In this document: in pieces, positions 54,651 through 64,000 of the stretch
How positions within the stretch are numbered: the stretch's first letter is position 1
Layout: every line of letters starts with the position of its first letter
NCBI GenBank assembly: GCA_024516035.1
Contig: CM044958.1
Location: 3,584,574 to 3,648,573, forward strand
Length of the DNA stretch: 64,000 nucleotides
From: Bactericera cockerelli
Taxonomy: Eukaryota; Arthropoda; Insecta; Hemiptera; Triozidae
Reading direction: 5' to 3'
Program-made: the position numbers and the translations under genes
The notes under the pieces: generated by a model
Seen by the model: only the letters and a program-made list of their open reading frames with translations
The model's database searches: none
What the model was told of the DNA's origin: nothing

Positions 54651-56195
54651 TTATTCATTACGCAAGAAGGATCGAATTTTGAGTGCACCCTGTACAAAAT
54701 AATACAAATTATTTAAGTCGTCCTTTGATTGAACATTCAATATTTTTGCAACATTATTATCTGAAGATAGTTTATCTTTAAAGAAATGTATTCTTAATGC
54801 ATTGTAATGTGGGCATTCTGTTAAAAAGTGCTCGATGTTTTCTGGTTTGTGCTGATTACAAATAGAGCACAGCTCCTCTTGATCCCAGACATAAGATATC
54901 CTATTGACATACAATCTAACATTTCTCCCACTGAGGCGGAGTTGAGCGGCTACACGGCTTCTCTCGATAGGCACTTGTTCAAGTAGGTACCTTGACACGA
55001 AACTTTGATTTGAATTATGATTGATATTATGATCTTGTATATTTTTCAGTTCCTTGTAAGTTGTGTTGTAGGATGATTGCAAGCTTGCGGTCCAATCATT
55101 ACCCACTAACTTTGCATACAGGGTGTCTAGGATTTCTTGCTTCCTATTGGTCAGTGTTGCGCTACATTGGGCTTCCCAAACATCAGCAAAGTCCAACTCA
55201 ACCAGCTGATTTTTGAGAAGAGTGCACCAGTTATACTTTGTTATATTGAGAGATCGTTGATCAAGTGCTATTAGTTGATCGTAACAAATTCTCGCATAAC
55301 GTTCCTGAGACATTTCTAATATTTTCCTCCACCATTCCAAGGTTTGAGAGAATGCATAGTAGGAAAGTTTGACTACGCCCATTTCAATTCTCAACATGTA
55401 TGAAGCTGTACTCCTTGGAAGGCAGTATATGGATTTTAAAAATAACGTTTGGCATTTTTCAATTGTATCACCATAACGGAAAGCCCAAGTCTCGGCTCCA
55501 TAGAGTAGGGTGGATTTTACTATGGCTTGAAAAAGCTTCATCCTGGTCTCCAACGTGTCAGACTTAGAGCTTACAAGGATATGACGAACATTACCAACTG
55601 CTATTCTTCCTTTGGACAAGGATTGTTCTGCCGCCTTATGAAATACACCATGTGACGAAAATAAAACTCCGAGGTAATTAAATTCGTTACATACTTCCAG
55701 TCGCGTGTTATCATAGTAAAATACATCGGATGCAGCTACTCTACCTCCTCTTCTGAAGATTGTTATCTTAGACTTATCAACATTTACCGTCATTTTGTTT
55801 TCCAAACAGTACTCATGAAGCAGATTTAACTTTCGCTGTAAGTCTATTTTGTCCGTCCCAAATAACACGATGTCATCCGCATACTTTAACAATAGAATAT
55901 CTATAGTGTGATTGATGCTAACACCTTGACTTCCTCTGATTCTCAGATAATTTTCCAGGTCATTCAAAAATATTAAGAACATCAAAGGGCTAGCGCTGTC
56001 ACCTTGAAATGCGCCTTTGGTTATTTTTCCAGATGACGACAGAGTGTTACCTATTCGGATTTGTGTTTCTGCACTCTTGTAAAACTTTTGAAACACTGAT
56101 ATCATCTTTCGTGAAACCCATGTTGAACATCTTGAGCCATAGTAATTCATGGTTGATTTCCGAGAAAGCTGATCGAAAGTCAATAAAGGCAGCAT
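54651..56195 (-). pseudogene. LINE ORF2, C-terminal part (RT palm, thumb, zinc knuckle)
   Basis: Continuation of ORF2 in another frame; true homology begins near 56095, the first ~33 codons here being out-of-frame. It carries QGDSASP (residues 64-70), the catalytic YADD (105-108, KYADDIVLFG), a thumb region, and a C-x2-C-x9-H-x4-C knuckle (Cys443, Cys446, His456, Cys461). Stop at 54651. The polymerase would copy element RNA at the nicked target. No RNase H domain is seen. Confidence 0.9.
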
Positions 56196-58011
56196 ATAAT
56201 TTTTTATGACGTATGAGGTGAATACTTATGACTGCTGACAGCGTATATATGTTATCTGCACACCCGCGCCCAGGCCGGAAGCCGGCTTGTGCCTCAGTTA
56301 TTAATTTATTTTCTTCGCACCAGTAGAGTACTCTTTGTGCTAATAACTGAGTAGTTAGTTTAAGTAGGCAATTTAAAAGTGCAATCGATCGAAAATTATG
56401 TGGGTCATTAGACTCACCTTTCTTAAACAACATAAACATATATGACCTTGTTAGTTCCGGCGGTATGTCTCCTCCATCAAATACATAGTTGACGAATTTT
56501 AAAATCTCATTCCGCCAGCTATCATCCAGTGATTTTATGTATTCATTTAGTACATTATCTGGTCCGGGACTTTTACCGTTTTTTAATTTGGAGATACACA
56601 TATTAAGCTCACCCAGAGTAAAATCCGAGTCCATAACTTCTCGGGTAACGTCCGTAAGCACAAAGACAGATATTGTGTTAACTGGGGGAAAGGACTCATG
56701 CAGAAATTCGTTCCATCGAGTCATTGGGATATTTACACTCTTATTTTCTTTTTTGGGTTTGAATTTTAGGACGGTTTTCCAAAAATCACACGAATTTTTT
56801 ACATTTCTCAACTTGTTTTTGAAATTTTCTTCAAACTCCTTTTTCTTTTCTTTGCATAATTTAAAATAAATTTTCTTTTTATCCAAACACTCATTTTTAA
56901 CGTCTTGTCTCTTCTCTTTTATCCATTTTTTAAATAGTTTTCTGATTTCTTTCTTAAGTTTACGGCACTCATGGTTGAACCAGGGATTTTTATGAAATAC
57001 ATATTTCTTATTTGGTTTATATTGGTAATTCATTCCTAGACAAGAAGCTGTTTGTTGTATTTTATTCCTCAGATTCGTATATACTTCACATGGCTGTTGT
57101 GATGTGATGAGTTTCTCACTCATAAGTCTTGTAAAGTCCTTAGATTTTTCTTCACACCAGACGTAGCGAGTTACTTCTTCGTTGGGGTTGTATATTGGGG
57201 TTGATAACGAGTTTCTCGTGTCCCATTTAAAGTCTAATTTGAGAACTACTGGCAGGTGATCCGAAGTTAAAATGTCCGTGGAAACAGCTAGGTTCAGTAC
57301 ATTTGAGCTACACTCCATATGAGTCCACACCAGGTCCACCACGCTATTGCCAACCTTACTAAAAAATGTAATTTGACCTGGGATGTCTCCAGAAGTTCGG
57401 CCGTTGAGCACAATAAAACCTCTCTCCTCCATGAACTCCAACAACATTTCTCCTCTCGCATTCACAACTTCGTCTGATGAAATTCGATTAGGAAGTAAGG
57501 ACAGATCATCCGCTAACTCTCCATCAAGAAAATTTAAATCTGAAATCCTTGCATTAAAATCTCCTCCAATCACATAATTTGAGTATCCATCATGCAATTC
57601 TTCCAATGTTTCACTAAACAAACTTAGCGCCTCATCTAATTGATAGCTGGGTGATATGTACAAAAGACAGAGTACCATGCTCGAGTTCATACCATGCACT
57701 CTAACAATAATCCATAAATTACTCATATTTATTACATCAATTTTAATTCCGTGTTTGTATAAAATCATCAAACCGCCACTTGCACGTCCACGTTGTTTGG
57801 TTTTTACAGCAGGAGAAAATACCATATCGTAGTATTCCTCGAATTTATTAATACAGGGCTTATCTACCAGCCAAGTTTCGCTGATACAAACCAAGTCCCA
57901 TTGGAGAAATAAATCCATTTCGATAGAGTCCAAATTTTGCAGAACACGTATTCCATTTATATTCCAAAAAGTGACGTTAAGGTGATGTGCACCACTTACG
58001 TTCCTTGGCAA
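56047..58011 (-). pseudogene. LINE ORF2, N-terminal part (AP endonuclease and RT fingers)
   Basis: The 654-codon frame starts MPRNVSG. The APE-type endonuclease shows WNING (residues 16-20), ISETW (Glu45), GGDFNAR and SDHLPV, all expected for target nicking. A Lys/Glu-rich linker follows, then RT blocks GKSPGPDN, NFRSIALLN, GFRPGRG and the first catalytic Asp in FIDFRSAF. Near 56095 the frame shifts: codons stay sensible to DDIS, while the true continuation (FQKFYKSAETQI) is one base out. It is the only disabling lesion I can see in the element. Confidence 0.92.
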
Positions 58012-58934
58012 TTCTGCTCTATTGAGTGAAAACCCTCGTTCACAGGCTGAGAACCATTGTTATCATCAGCTCGAACTATCATTGACAGTTTTGACTCGCG
58101 TATGACGGGTGTGGGCGGGGCAGTAGGTACATTGTGCTGTGCGCCAGTGTGTGTACCCATTGCTTCTCCGACTATCATACTTTGTGGACTGGTTACATGA
58201 GATTGGGTATCTTCTGTCATTAAAATATCAGAACTAGCATTACTGTCATTCATATTTGGTCTCTTATGTATGTCTTGCTCTGGTGAAACAGAGAGTGCTC
58301 TCTTATTATTACTAGTACCCGGAATAGCAGAATACTTGTCGTTACCATTGAAGTGATCACGAGTGATTAATTTTCCCGAGCGAATGACGGCATATTTCCC
58401 TTCAGCACGTAACTTCTTCATTTCATCTCTGAGTTGTTTTTCTTGAGCTCGCATTTCCTTTGTGGTGTCTTCATGAATGTAAATACTTGTAATATCTTTT
58501 AGTTTATTTTTATTTCTCAAAACTTCATACTTACGCCTTTGCGTTGTGAGACCGAGCAGCACTGGTTGCGGAGAGAGCTTGCTATGTTTTAATCTTCTCA
58601 GAAAATCTAGTTCCAGCAATGTAAAATCTTTAATATTTAAAATATTTCTAATTAGATGAAGTATACTACTCTCAAGCTCTGGGCGTGTCTCTAGATTATG
58701 TTGTTCTATTCCAAATATTATTAGGTTTTTCCTTATCTTATCGTAAACTAAGGATTTTATTTGCTCTGTATGTTGAGAAACTTCCTGATACAGAGGCTGA
58801 ACTGCATTTTGTAAATTGTCTAGTTTGGTATTTATTGTCTTGTCACTGTCAAGTGATGCTTGCTGAAGTGCTTTAATTGATGCCAATTCTTGGAATAACG
58901 TCTTCATATTAAGTTCATTGTTCTCATCTCCCAT
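57996..58934 (-). CDS. LINE ORF1 protein
   Basis: 312 residues, intact from ATG to stop. Residues ~10-65 are heptad-rich (coiled coil). An RRM-like core (IRKNLIIFGI about 67-76; FLRRLKHS; PVLLGL) and a basic C-terminal domain (TTKEMRAQEKQLRDEMKKL) follow, the layout of L1-type ORF1 RNA-binding chaperones. A Ser/Thr/Pro-rich tail follows to residue 312. Its stop overlaps the ORF2 start by 16 nt, so ORF2 would be reached by reinitiation or frameshifting. Start chosen at the first ATG, with stops upstream. Confidence 0.85.
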   Translation of the reverse strand: MGDENNELNMKTLFQELASIKALQQASLDSDKTINTKLDNLQNAVQPLYQEVSQHTEQIKSLVYDKIRKNLIIFGIEQHNLETRPELESSILHLIRNILNIKDFTLLELDFLRRLKHSKLSPQPVLLGLTTQRRKYEVLRNKNKLKDITSIYIHEDTTKEMRAQEKQLRDEMKKLRAEGKYAVIRSGKLITRDHFNGNDKYSAIPGTSNNKRALSVSPEQDIHKRPNMNDSNASSDILMTEDTQSHVTSPQSMIVGEAMGTHTGAQHNVPTAPPTPVIRESKLSMIVRADDNNGSQPVNEGFHSIEQNCQGT

Positions 58935-59745
58935 AGTTAATTAAATCAGATAGTTACCTATCTACTCGGAATAGTAAACGATGTGTATTAATATTATGAA
59001 ATTCAATACGTGAGGAGGCACGCGAGTAAACAATGCGTAGATATCAATGGATGGATAATTAGGTATACATATAGGTCACTATCTCAGGTATTAAGTTCTA
59101 TGGTAAGTGTATGTACATAGTAGCTATGTGAGTATGTACATTGTAGCCATCCAGTAGTAAATTCTTATCAATGAGTGCGTAACTTTGATTCTGTACAAGC
59201 TGATAAGATTTACCCCCACTCAATTACTAGGTTTCTCCTCACTAGTGTGCTGTAGAGTAATTTGGTTCTAGGTTGGTTCCAAATTAATTTTCTTTATCTG
59301 GTTGTTAGACCTGTCTCTCTTGATTGAAATGCCCTCTGTGAAGTTACTGTAGAAGGTACTTTGATTAGTACATTTTATGGAGAACAGAGTAATACGGTCA
59401 TGTGCAGAGACCTCAAAAATTATCAATTTAATTAGGTCTAATTATTTGAAAATCTTATCACCAGCTTTACAACAGAACTTCAGCCATCTTGTTTTGACTT
59501 CCAGAAATTGAGTACGAACTTTAAATTCGACTTACTGCGTTCTTAGGACGTGATTCAGGATACAGGATATCTCCAATTGAAGATTTCACATTTAAATTTA
59601 ATATAAACACTAATTATTTATGGAAAAACTGTTAAAAACGTATTAAAATTTTAAAATTACTGAGAGCGAACTAAACTGTAACTTTTCTTATCATTCCAAT
59701 CTTGCCAACCTAATTAATAATTAATAAATGTACGAGTATATCCCG

Positions 59746-59860
59746 GCCGGCCCTACCCAGGCTGGGTGAGGTTAATGTGGGTAGCTGGTACGATTCCTAG
59801 TGAATGGAGGGTAAAACCCCCGTCCTGACTATCTCAGTCAGGACGTTAAAACCAAATAGA
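59746..59860 (+). repeat. 5S-derived SINE, 3' body only
   Basis: GGCCGGCCCTACCCAGGCTG, GGTGAGGTTAATGTGGGTAG, GGAGGGTAAAACCCCCGTCC and GACGTTAAAACC match the body of the 7532 copy. The 5S part is absent, and the spot abuts the LINE target sequence. Confidence 0.78.
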
Positions 59861-60014
59861 ATCAACTGGTCACAATAGATCTAATTAGGTCGCTGTGTTA
59901 ATTGTAAGGGTTTCATTGGAAACCCTGCAACCAGGTCAGATAATAATAATAAAAATGTATAATCTAGAACAATTTCTTACTTTTTCTGTATACTGATTAT
60001 GCTGAAATGACACC
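59861..60014. other. unassigned segment
   Basis: Short AT-rich stretch with an (AAT)n run at 59942-59954. Confidence 0.35.
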
Positions 60015-60028
60015 ATGTTTAGCAACTT

Positions 60029-60148
60029 ACCGACCTCAGTAGCTTGATCGATAAGGTAGTGGACTTGTAACCTAGAGGTCGGTGGTTCAAGTCCCGGTTT
60101 CAGCGTAGATTTCGTAAAGCGAGTTTGAGTAGTTGTGACTTAACTTTA
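60029..60148 (+). repeat. SINE family A, 3'-shortened, with TSD
   Basis: Good head and first half of the tail, ending GTTGTGACTTAACTTTA. ATGTTTAGCAACTT (60015-60028) and ATGTTTAGGAACTT (60149-60162) flank it, 13 of 14 matching. Confidence 0.92.
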
Positions 60149-60311
60149 ATGTTTAGGAACTTGAAGTTAGGCAAATATATGGGTCATAATTTCTTAAAGC
60201 CATAGTAAAAAACAGTTTCAAACAATCGGACGGTTTAGGGAAGTGTAGATTATGTAACTCAGTTAATAAACTAGGAAGTAGAACTTCTTAATAAACTAGG
60301 AAGTAGATACA

Positions 60312-60640
60312 CTAGCGGTTTACACCCGCCGCTTCGCCAGCCCATCACACACACACAACACACCACACCACCACACACAACACACACACACACCACACAC
60401 AAATCACACACATCACACAAAAAAAACCTAAAACTTTCTCACTTTGAGTTGATACAAGGCGTAGCTCAATAATGGCTCATCAGAAATTCGCGATCGATAT
60501 GTCAGTTATTGAAAGCTTAAACCCTTGCCTAAAACTTTCTAGCTTTGAGTTGATAGGTCGTTGCGACAAATTTCGAAAAAAAAAATGTCATTTAGGTCTA
60601 AAAACGTAAAAAAAATTGTGTCGCCCTTCCAAGGACTCGC
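60312..60640 (-). mobile_element. 5'-truncated Helitron, inverted relative of 4263
   Basis: The minus-strand 3' end (GGCGAAGCGGCGGGTGTAAA then CCGCTAG) matches the Helitron at 4263-5338, with flanking A at 60311. A short CA run and one and a half of the 185-bp units (GAGTTGATAGGTCG, AAATGTCATTTAGG) follow. The TCTATA 5' end was not found, so this copy is truncated. Confidence 0.75.
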
Positions 60641-61372
60641 CCTTTTCACCGGGGCTGGATATATTTAAAACCATAACACCTAACAAATTTTCTGTACACG
60701 TTCAGAATGCAAAAATGTGAGATTTAGTTAGTGTACTGAATGATTAACCCTTATCTTGGCAAATAATTTCAATTTTTAATTTATTTTTTGAAAAAGTAAA
60801 TGAGAATGATAATTGGATGGTTGAATGGAATCCTGCCACTTTAAATAAAGCGTAAAAAATAAATAATTTTAAATGTTCTGTGGAAGAAAAAATGCTTTAG
60901 GATTAATTTTGGGCAAATAGAGCAAAAGAAACCTGATGGTATCCATATGTACACATTGCCAAGATAAGGGTTAAGAACCGGTGCTTTTGTACTTGGTTCT
61001 TGAGTAATCACTCGAATCCACTATTCCATTTACATCCGCTCTCAGAATCTCAAAAACCAAAATTACCCATCTCTAATTATTGCCAAAAATACTGAAACGG
61101 GGTACTTTTCTGTTAGTGAATCTAGCAGTGGGTTTCAAAATTTGAAAAGATCAACAAAATTGCTGAGCGGTATTTACTGTCACTGAAAGGATCACACTTG
61201 TTATCTCAAGATTTCTCCTCTCTTCAGAGAGTATGTACTATAAAATTTTCTCTCAGCATCTTTCTAAAGTTTCTTTTTTGTTTGCGGGACTTGGTGGAAA
61301 AGGGCGTAAGTCGATTTACGCCCTTTTTGCATCACTGATTGAGGAAAATCAATTAAATCAAAAAGTAGTGAT
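60641..61372. other. unassigned AT-rich DNA
   Basis: AACCCTTATCTTGGCAA (60746) and its inverted form TTGCCAAGATAAGGGTTAAG (60956) bracket about 220 bp, which may be a small palindromic MITE. No gene. Confidence 0.45.
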
Positions 61373-61796
61373 ATCCCCCAAAAACACTTCGTGTAAAAAT
61401 AGTCGTCAAGTGTTGGAATAATTAAAAAGAACTGATATCAAAAACGTCAATTTTCTATGTTTCAAGGAATTATTTTTCACGTAATTCGTCACACAAAAAA
61501 ATAATACTCTTGAGAGAACCATGTTGTATAGTTACAGAACCACGTTCTTGACTACTGCACACTGTTTTGTTAGCACATTACTACACATAAATTTCAGAAC
61601 AAAATAGTGTGCAGTAGTCAAGGACATGGTTCTGTAACTATACAACATGGTTCTCTCAAGAGTATTATTTTTTTGTGTGACGAATTACGTGAAAAATAAT
61701 TCCTTGAAACATAGAAAATTGACGTTTTTGATATCAGTTCTTTTTAATTATTCCAACACTTGACGACTATTTTTACACGAAGTGTTTTTGGGGGAT
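61373..61796. repeat. 424-bp near-perfect palindrome
   Basis: ATCCCCCAAAAACACTTCGT at the left is exactly matched in reverse at the right end (61777-61796). Arms of about 195 bp pair with only a few mismatches, all close to the ~35-bp centre near 61585. No known transposon termini or clear target duplication was seen. Confidence 0.9.
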
Positions 61797-62799
61797 TAAA
61801 TAAATATATTATCATTATTAGAAATGAAATTGAAGTTTTCAATTTCAATCACCCCAAGAAATCCAAGGACAATCTTTTTCGGTCTTAAATTCTTAAACTA
61901 TACCAATGATAATGGAAATGAAAATCTGTTTCCCACCCCATTATGCCCCAGAAAGCATACGTTCCGAAGCATGCGAGGCACAACTTCGACGTTTCAAACA
62001 GCAACAAGTATTTCCTTCCTGAAATTTATTTCCTGCGGTATAGGAAACTATTTCCTGCCCAACAAAAGACATTAGAATCGCCGAAACCCCCGCACTACCA
62101 ACACCAAATATCCACAAAATCCAGAGTATCGATATCTGATAAATTTTAAAATTTATATCCCTAGGGGTCAAAATATAGAAAAAAAGTTTTGCCCAACTTG
62201 GCGTTGGTCCAACGAAAGTTTTCAATTATGGACGATCTGCCACCCCTTTCACTTTCTCTCCCCCTCCTCTTCCCTCCCGTCTTGGGCTTGGACTTTCTTG
62301 CTTTGAAATATTGGGAATCTTAGCAACATTCTTACCAAATATGTAGTAAGAGTGGTGGTTCTGTAGAATTCCTCGACTTTTGTTCGATTTCGAACCTTCC
62401 TCATTGTTTTGGGGAAATAAATTTTCTCTATTACTATTTCACTAGTTGTTTCCCTTTACTTTGTTTAGCCTGATTTTGAAATCGTTCTCGTAACGGTAAA
62501 TGTGGCCATATTTTCGTGTGATTGTCTCAGATAACATGATTTATTTCAGGGAGTTGTTCGACTCTTCTTATTTTTTGATTTCTTGTGCCACGTAAATTGG
62601 CTGAATAGTAAAAATTTAAACCTACTTATAGATCTTTTCAAGTCCATGGCTATCACTTCCTCGTGATTGGTTCACATTGTATACACTTGAGAATTTTGAT
62701 ATTTAATACTAAATCTGCAAAACCGCTGAACCAATTGTTTTTAAAAATTTTTACACATTCTATAGATTCTATAAAAATTCTCCATCGGAAAGTTGTTTT
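61797..62799. other. unassigned AT-rich DNA
   Basis: Overlapping small frames at 61824-62225 on both strands lack motifs. Nothing else supported. Confidence 0.4.
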
Positions 62800-63366
62800 T
62801 CCTCTTTCTTCACTTCAAACCATCTCCCATCTCTTTTCCTTTTATCTCTCCAACTCATTCCTCTTTCCTTCTATTTCACCTACTCTCTCTGGCTTTTTGC
62901 TTTTCTTCTTTTCCTTTTTCATCCTGATTCTTCTCCCCTTTATTTGTTCGATCAAGAAAGATAAAAAAAACCCTCATTCTCATTTTTTATTTCTCTTTTT
63001 CATAATAAAAAAAATCCCTAACCTCATCTGCCCAGCACAGGTCATGCAATATTCAACGACATCACCCGATCGGAAGCACCGTTTCCCGATATCGTCCGAT
63101 TCCGCACGCTCGCCACGTATCCTCATCAGTTCCGGTGAAGATCCTCGCATTACTATTTAGAAGTCTCTCCCCACACTTCTCTTTCCACATACCAATCATG
63201 CTCCTCCCTCCCCCTACTCAACTACTCGTCTACTCCCCATTATGCTCCTCCCCCGTACCTTCCATACCAATCATTCTCTCCCTTCCCATCCCGCACTATC
63301 TCCCCAGACTCACTTCCTCTCCATACCTAGTTTCTCACACACATCCTTCTCTTTGCACACCCAAAT
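62800..63366 (+). repeat. pyrimidine-rich low-complexity DNA
   Basis: C/T-rich plus strand; the 165-codon frame at 62663-63160 is compositional. Confidence 0.7.
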
Positions 63367-63835
63367 AATCAAACTCCATACCTACTTATACATACTTCCC
63401 TCCACACTCAACTTCCTCTCCTTTCCCACACAAATCTTCCTTCTGCACACCCAAAAAATCAAACTCCATACCTACTTATCCATACTTCCCTCCACACTCA
63501 ACTTCCTCTCTTTTCCCACACAAATTTTCTGCTGCACACCCATAATATCAAACTACACACCTACATTTCCATACTTATCTCCACACTCAACCTCCCTTAC
63601 TTTCTGCACACCCATCCTATCAAACTCCATACCTGCATTCCCATACTTCCCCTCCATACTTAACCTAATATTCTTTCCCACACCTATCCTTCCTCCTACA
63701 CACCCAAAACTATCATTCTCCATATCTAAATTCCTATACTTACTTCCACACTCAACACCCAAATACCCATCTCTTCCTTCTGCACACCCAAAACTATCAA
63801 ACTTCATACCTACATTCCCATACATCCCTCCTCAT
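63367..63835 (+). repeat. ~90-bp pyrimidine-rich minisatellite, 5-6 units
   Basis: ATCAAACTCCATACCTACTT, CCATACTTCCCTCCACACTC and TTCTGCACACCCA recur from 63367, 63457, 63547, 63618, 63710 and 63795; unit lengths vary from 71 to 92. The minus-strand Gly/Arg frame at 63553-63825 is a shadow. Confidence 0.88.
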
Positions 63836-64000
63836 ACCCATTCCTCCTTTCCTACACCCATACAGCTTCCAAAACTCGACCTTCTCTACTCCTTCCTCTC
63901 CTTCCTTGATCCTCTGTTTATTCTTCCTCTACATCCTCCATTTATCTTTCCTTTTTTTCTCCTCCCAAAACCCTCTTCCCTAACTTTTCTCCTCCTAACT
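63836..64000 (+). other. CT-rich DNA to window end
   Basis: Continues the pyrimidine bias without clear units. Confidence 0.6.

Larger units (their letters stand above)
54338..59710 (-). mobile_element. nearly full-length two-ORF LINE
   Basis: Minus-oriented. A ~775-bp 5' UTR (58935-59710), ORF1, ORF2 overlapping ORF1 by 16 nt, a 310-bp 3' UTR and a TATTCTATTCTA-type tail. AT-rich flanks (ATTAATTAATAAT at 54325-54337, AATTAATAATTAAT at 59714-59727) are a probable target duplication, and downstream target sequence ATGTACGAGTATATCCC follows on the right. The ~5.4-kb length suits a complete element. Clade not determined. Confidence 0.88.

Noticed and set aside
62663..63160. 165-codon frame
   Set aside because: Hydrophobic Phe/Leu/Ser composition reflects CT-rich DNA; no domain or splice support.

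Overview
This window looks like repeat-dense nuclear DNA from an animal, most likely an insect. It is AT-rich and has no operons, ribosome-binding sites or bacterial-type genes. The transposon mix (mariner, Ty3/Gypsy, APE-type LINE, Helitrons, hAT-type MITEs, several tRNA-derived SINE families and 5S-rRNA-derived SINEs) suits an arthropod with a large genome. A hemipteran is my best guess, but only from general repeat style, so confidence is low. No complete host gene is visible. Three short stretches could be host or unknown coding sequence: exon-like segments at 1681-1752 (+) and 50064-50369 (+), and an unrecognised reading frame at about 25265-25810 (-).

Layout. 1-11000: SINEs of several families, a tandem-repeat-bearing Helitron inserted inside a SINE (4263-5338), a 5S-derived SINE with perfect target-site duplications (7532-7794), two inverted copies of an unclassified repeat here called family X, and a LINE C-terminal relic. 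11000-19000: AT-rich DNA, a 1.6 kb purine-rich minisatellite (about 13800-15380) and a dead mariner element (16621-17784). 19000-29000: pyrimidine-rich low-complexity DNA, a reverse-oriented 5S SINE and the unknown frame near 25.5 kb. 29000-34000: nested elements, including a G-rich hAT-like MITE inside an ACAGGGTG-ended element, a 30-bp minisatellite, and a 1.66 kb near-perfect palindrome (31485-33143) inserted in a LINE 3' tail. 34000-38600: SINEs, family X, a degenerate satellite and a hAT MITE with a 7/8 target duplication. 38656-43251: a Ty3/Gypsy-like element with two identical 386-bp LTRs and a TATA duplication, but a gutted interior. 43300-54200: pyrimidine-rich DNA, a 64-bp minisatellite, SINEs, the 50.1 kb exon-like segment and a small Helitron. 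54338-59710: a nearly full-length two-ORF LINE on the minus strand whose ORF2 is broken by one frameshift. 59700-64000: SINEs, a truncated Helitron, a 424-bp palindrome and CT-rich satellite DNA.

Functionally the window is a transposon landscape. LINE-type machinery presumably mobilised the SINEs; (TTA)n or A-rich tails and 13-16 bp duplications are visible. The defective Gypsy, MITE and Helitron copies must have moved by enzymes supplied elsewhere. Insertion order can be read at three nested sites. Many long reading frames are artefacts of microsatellites and purine/pyrimidine-biased satellites.
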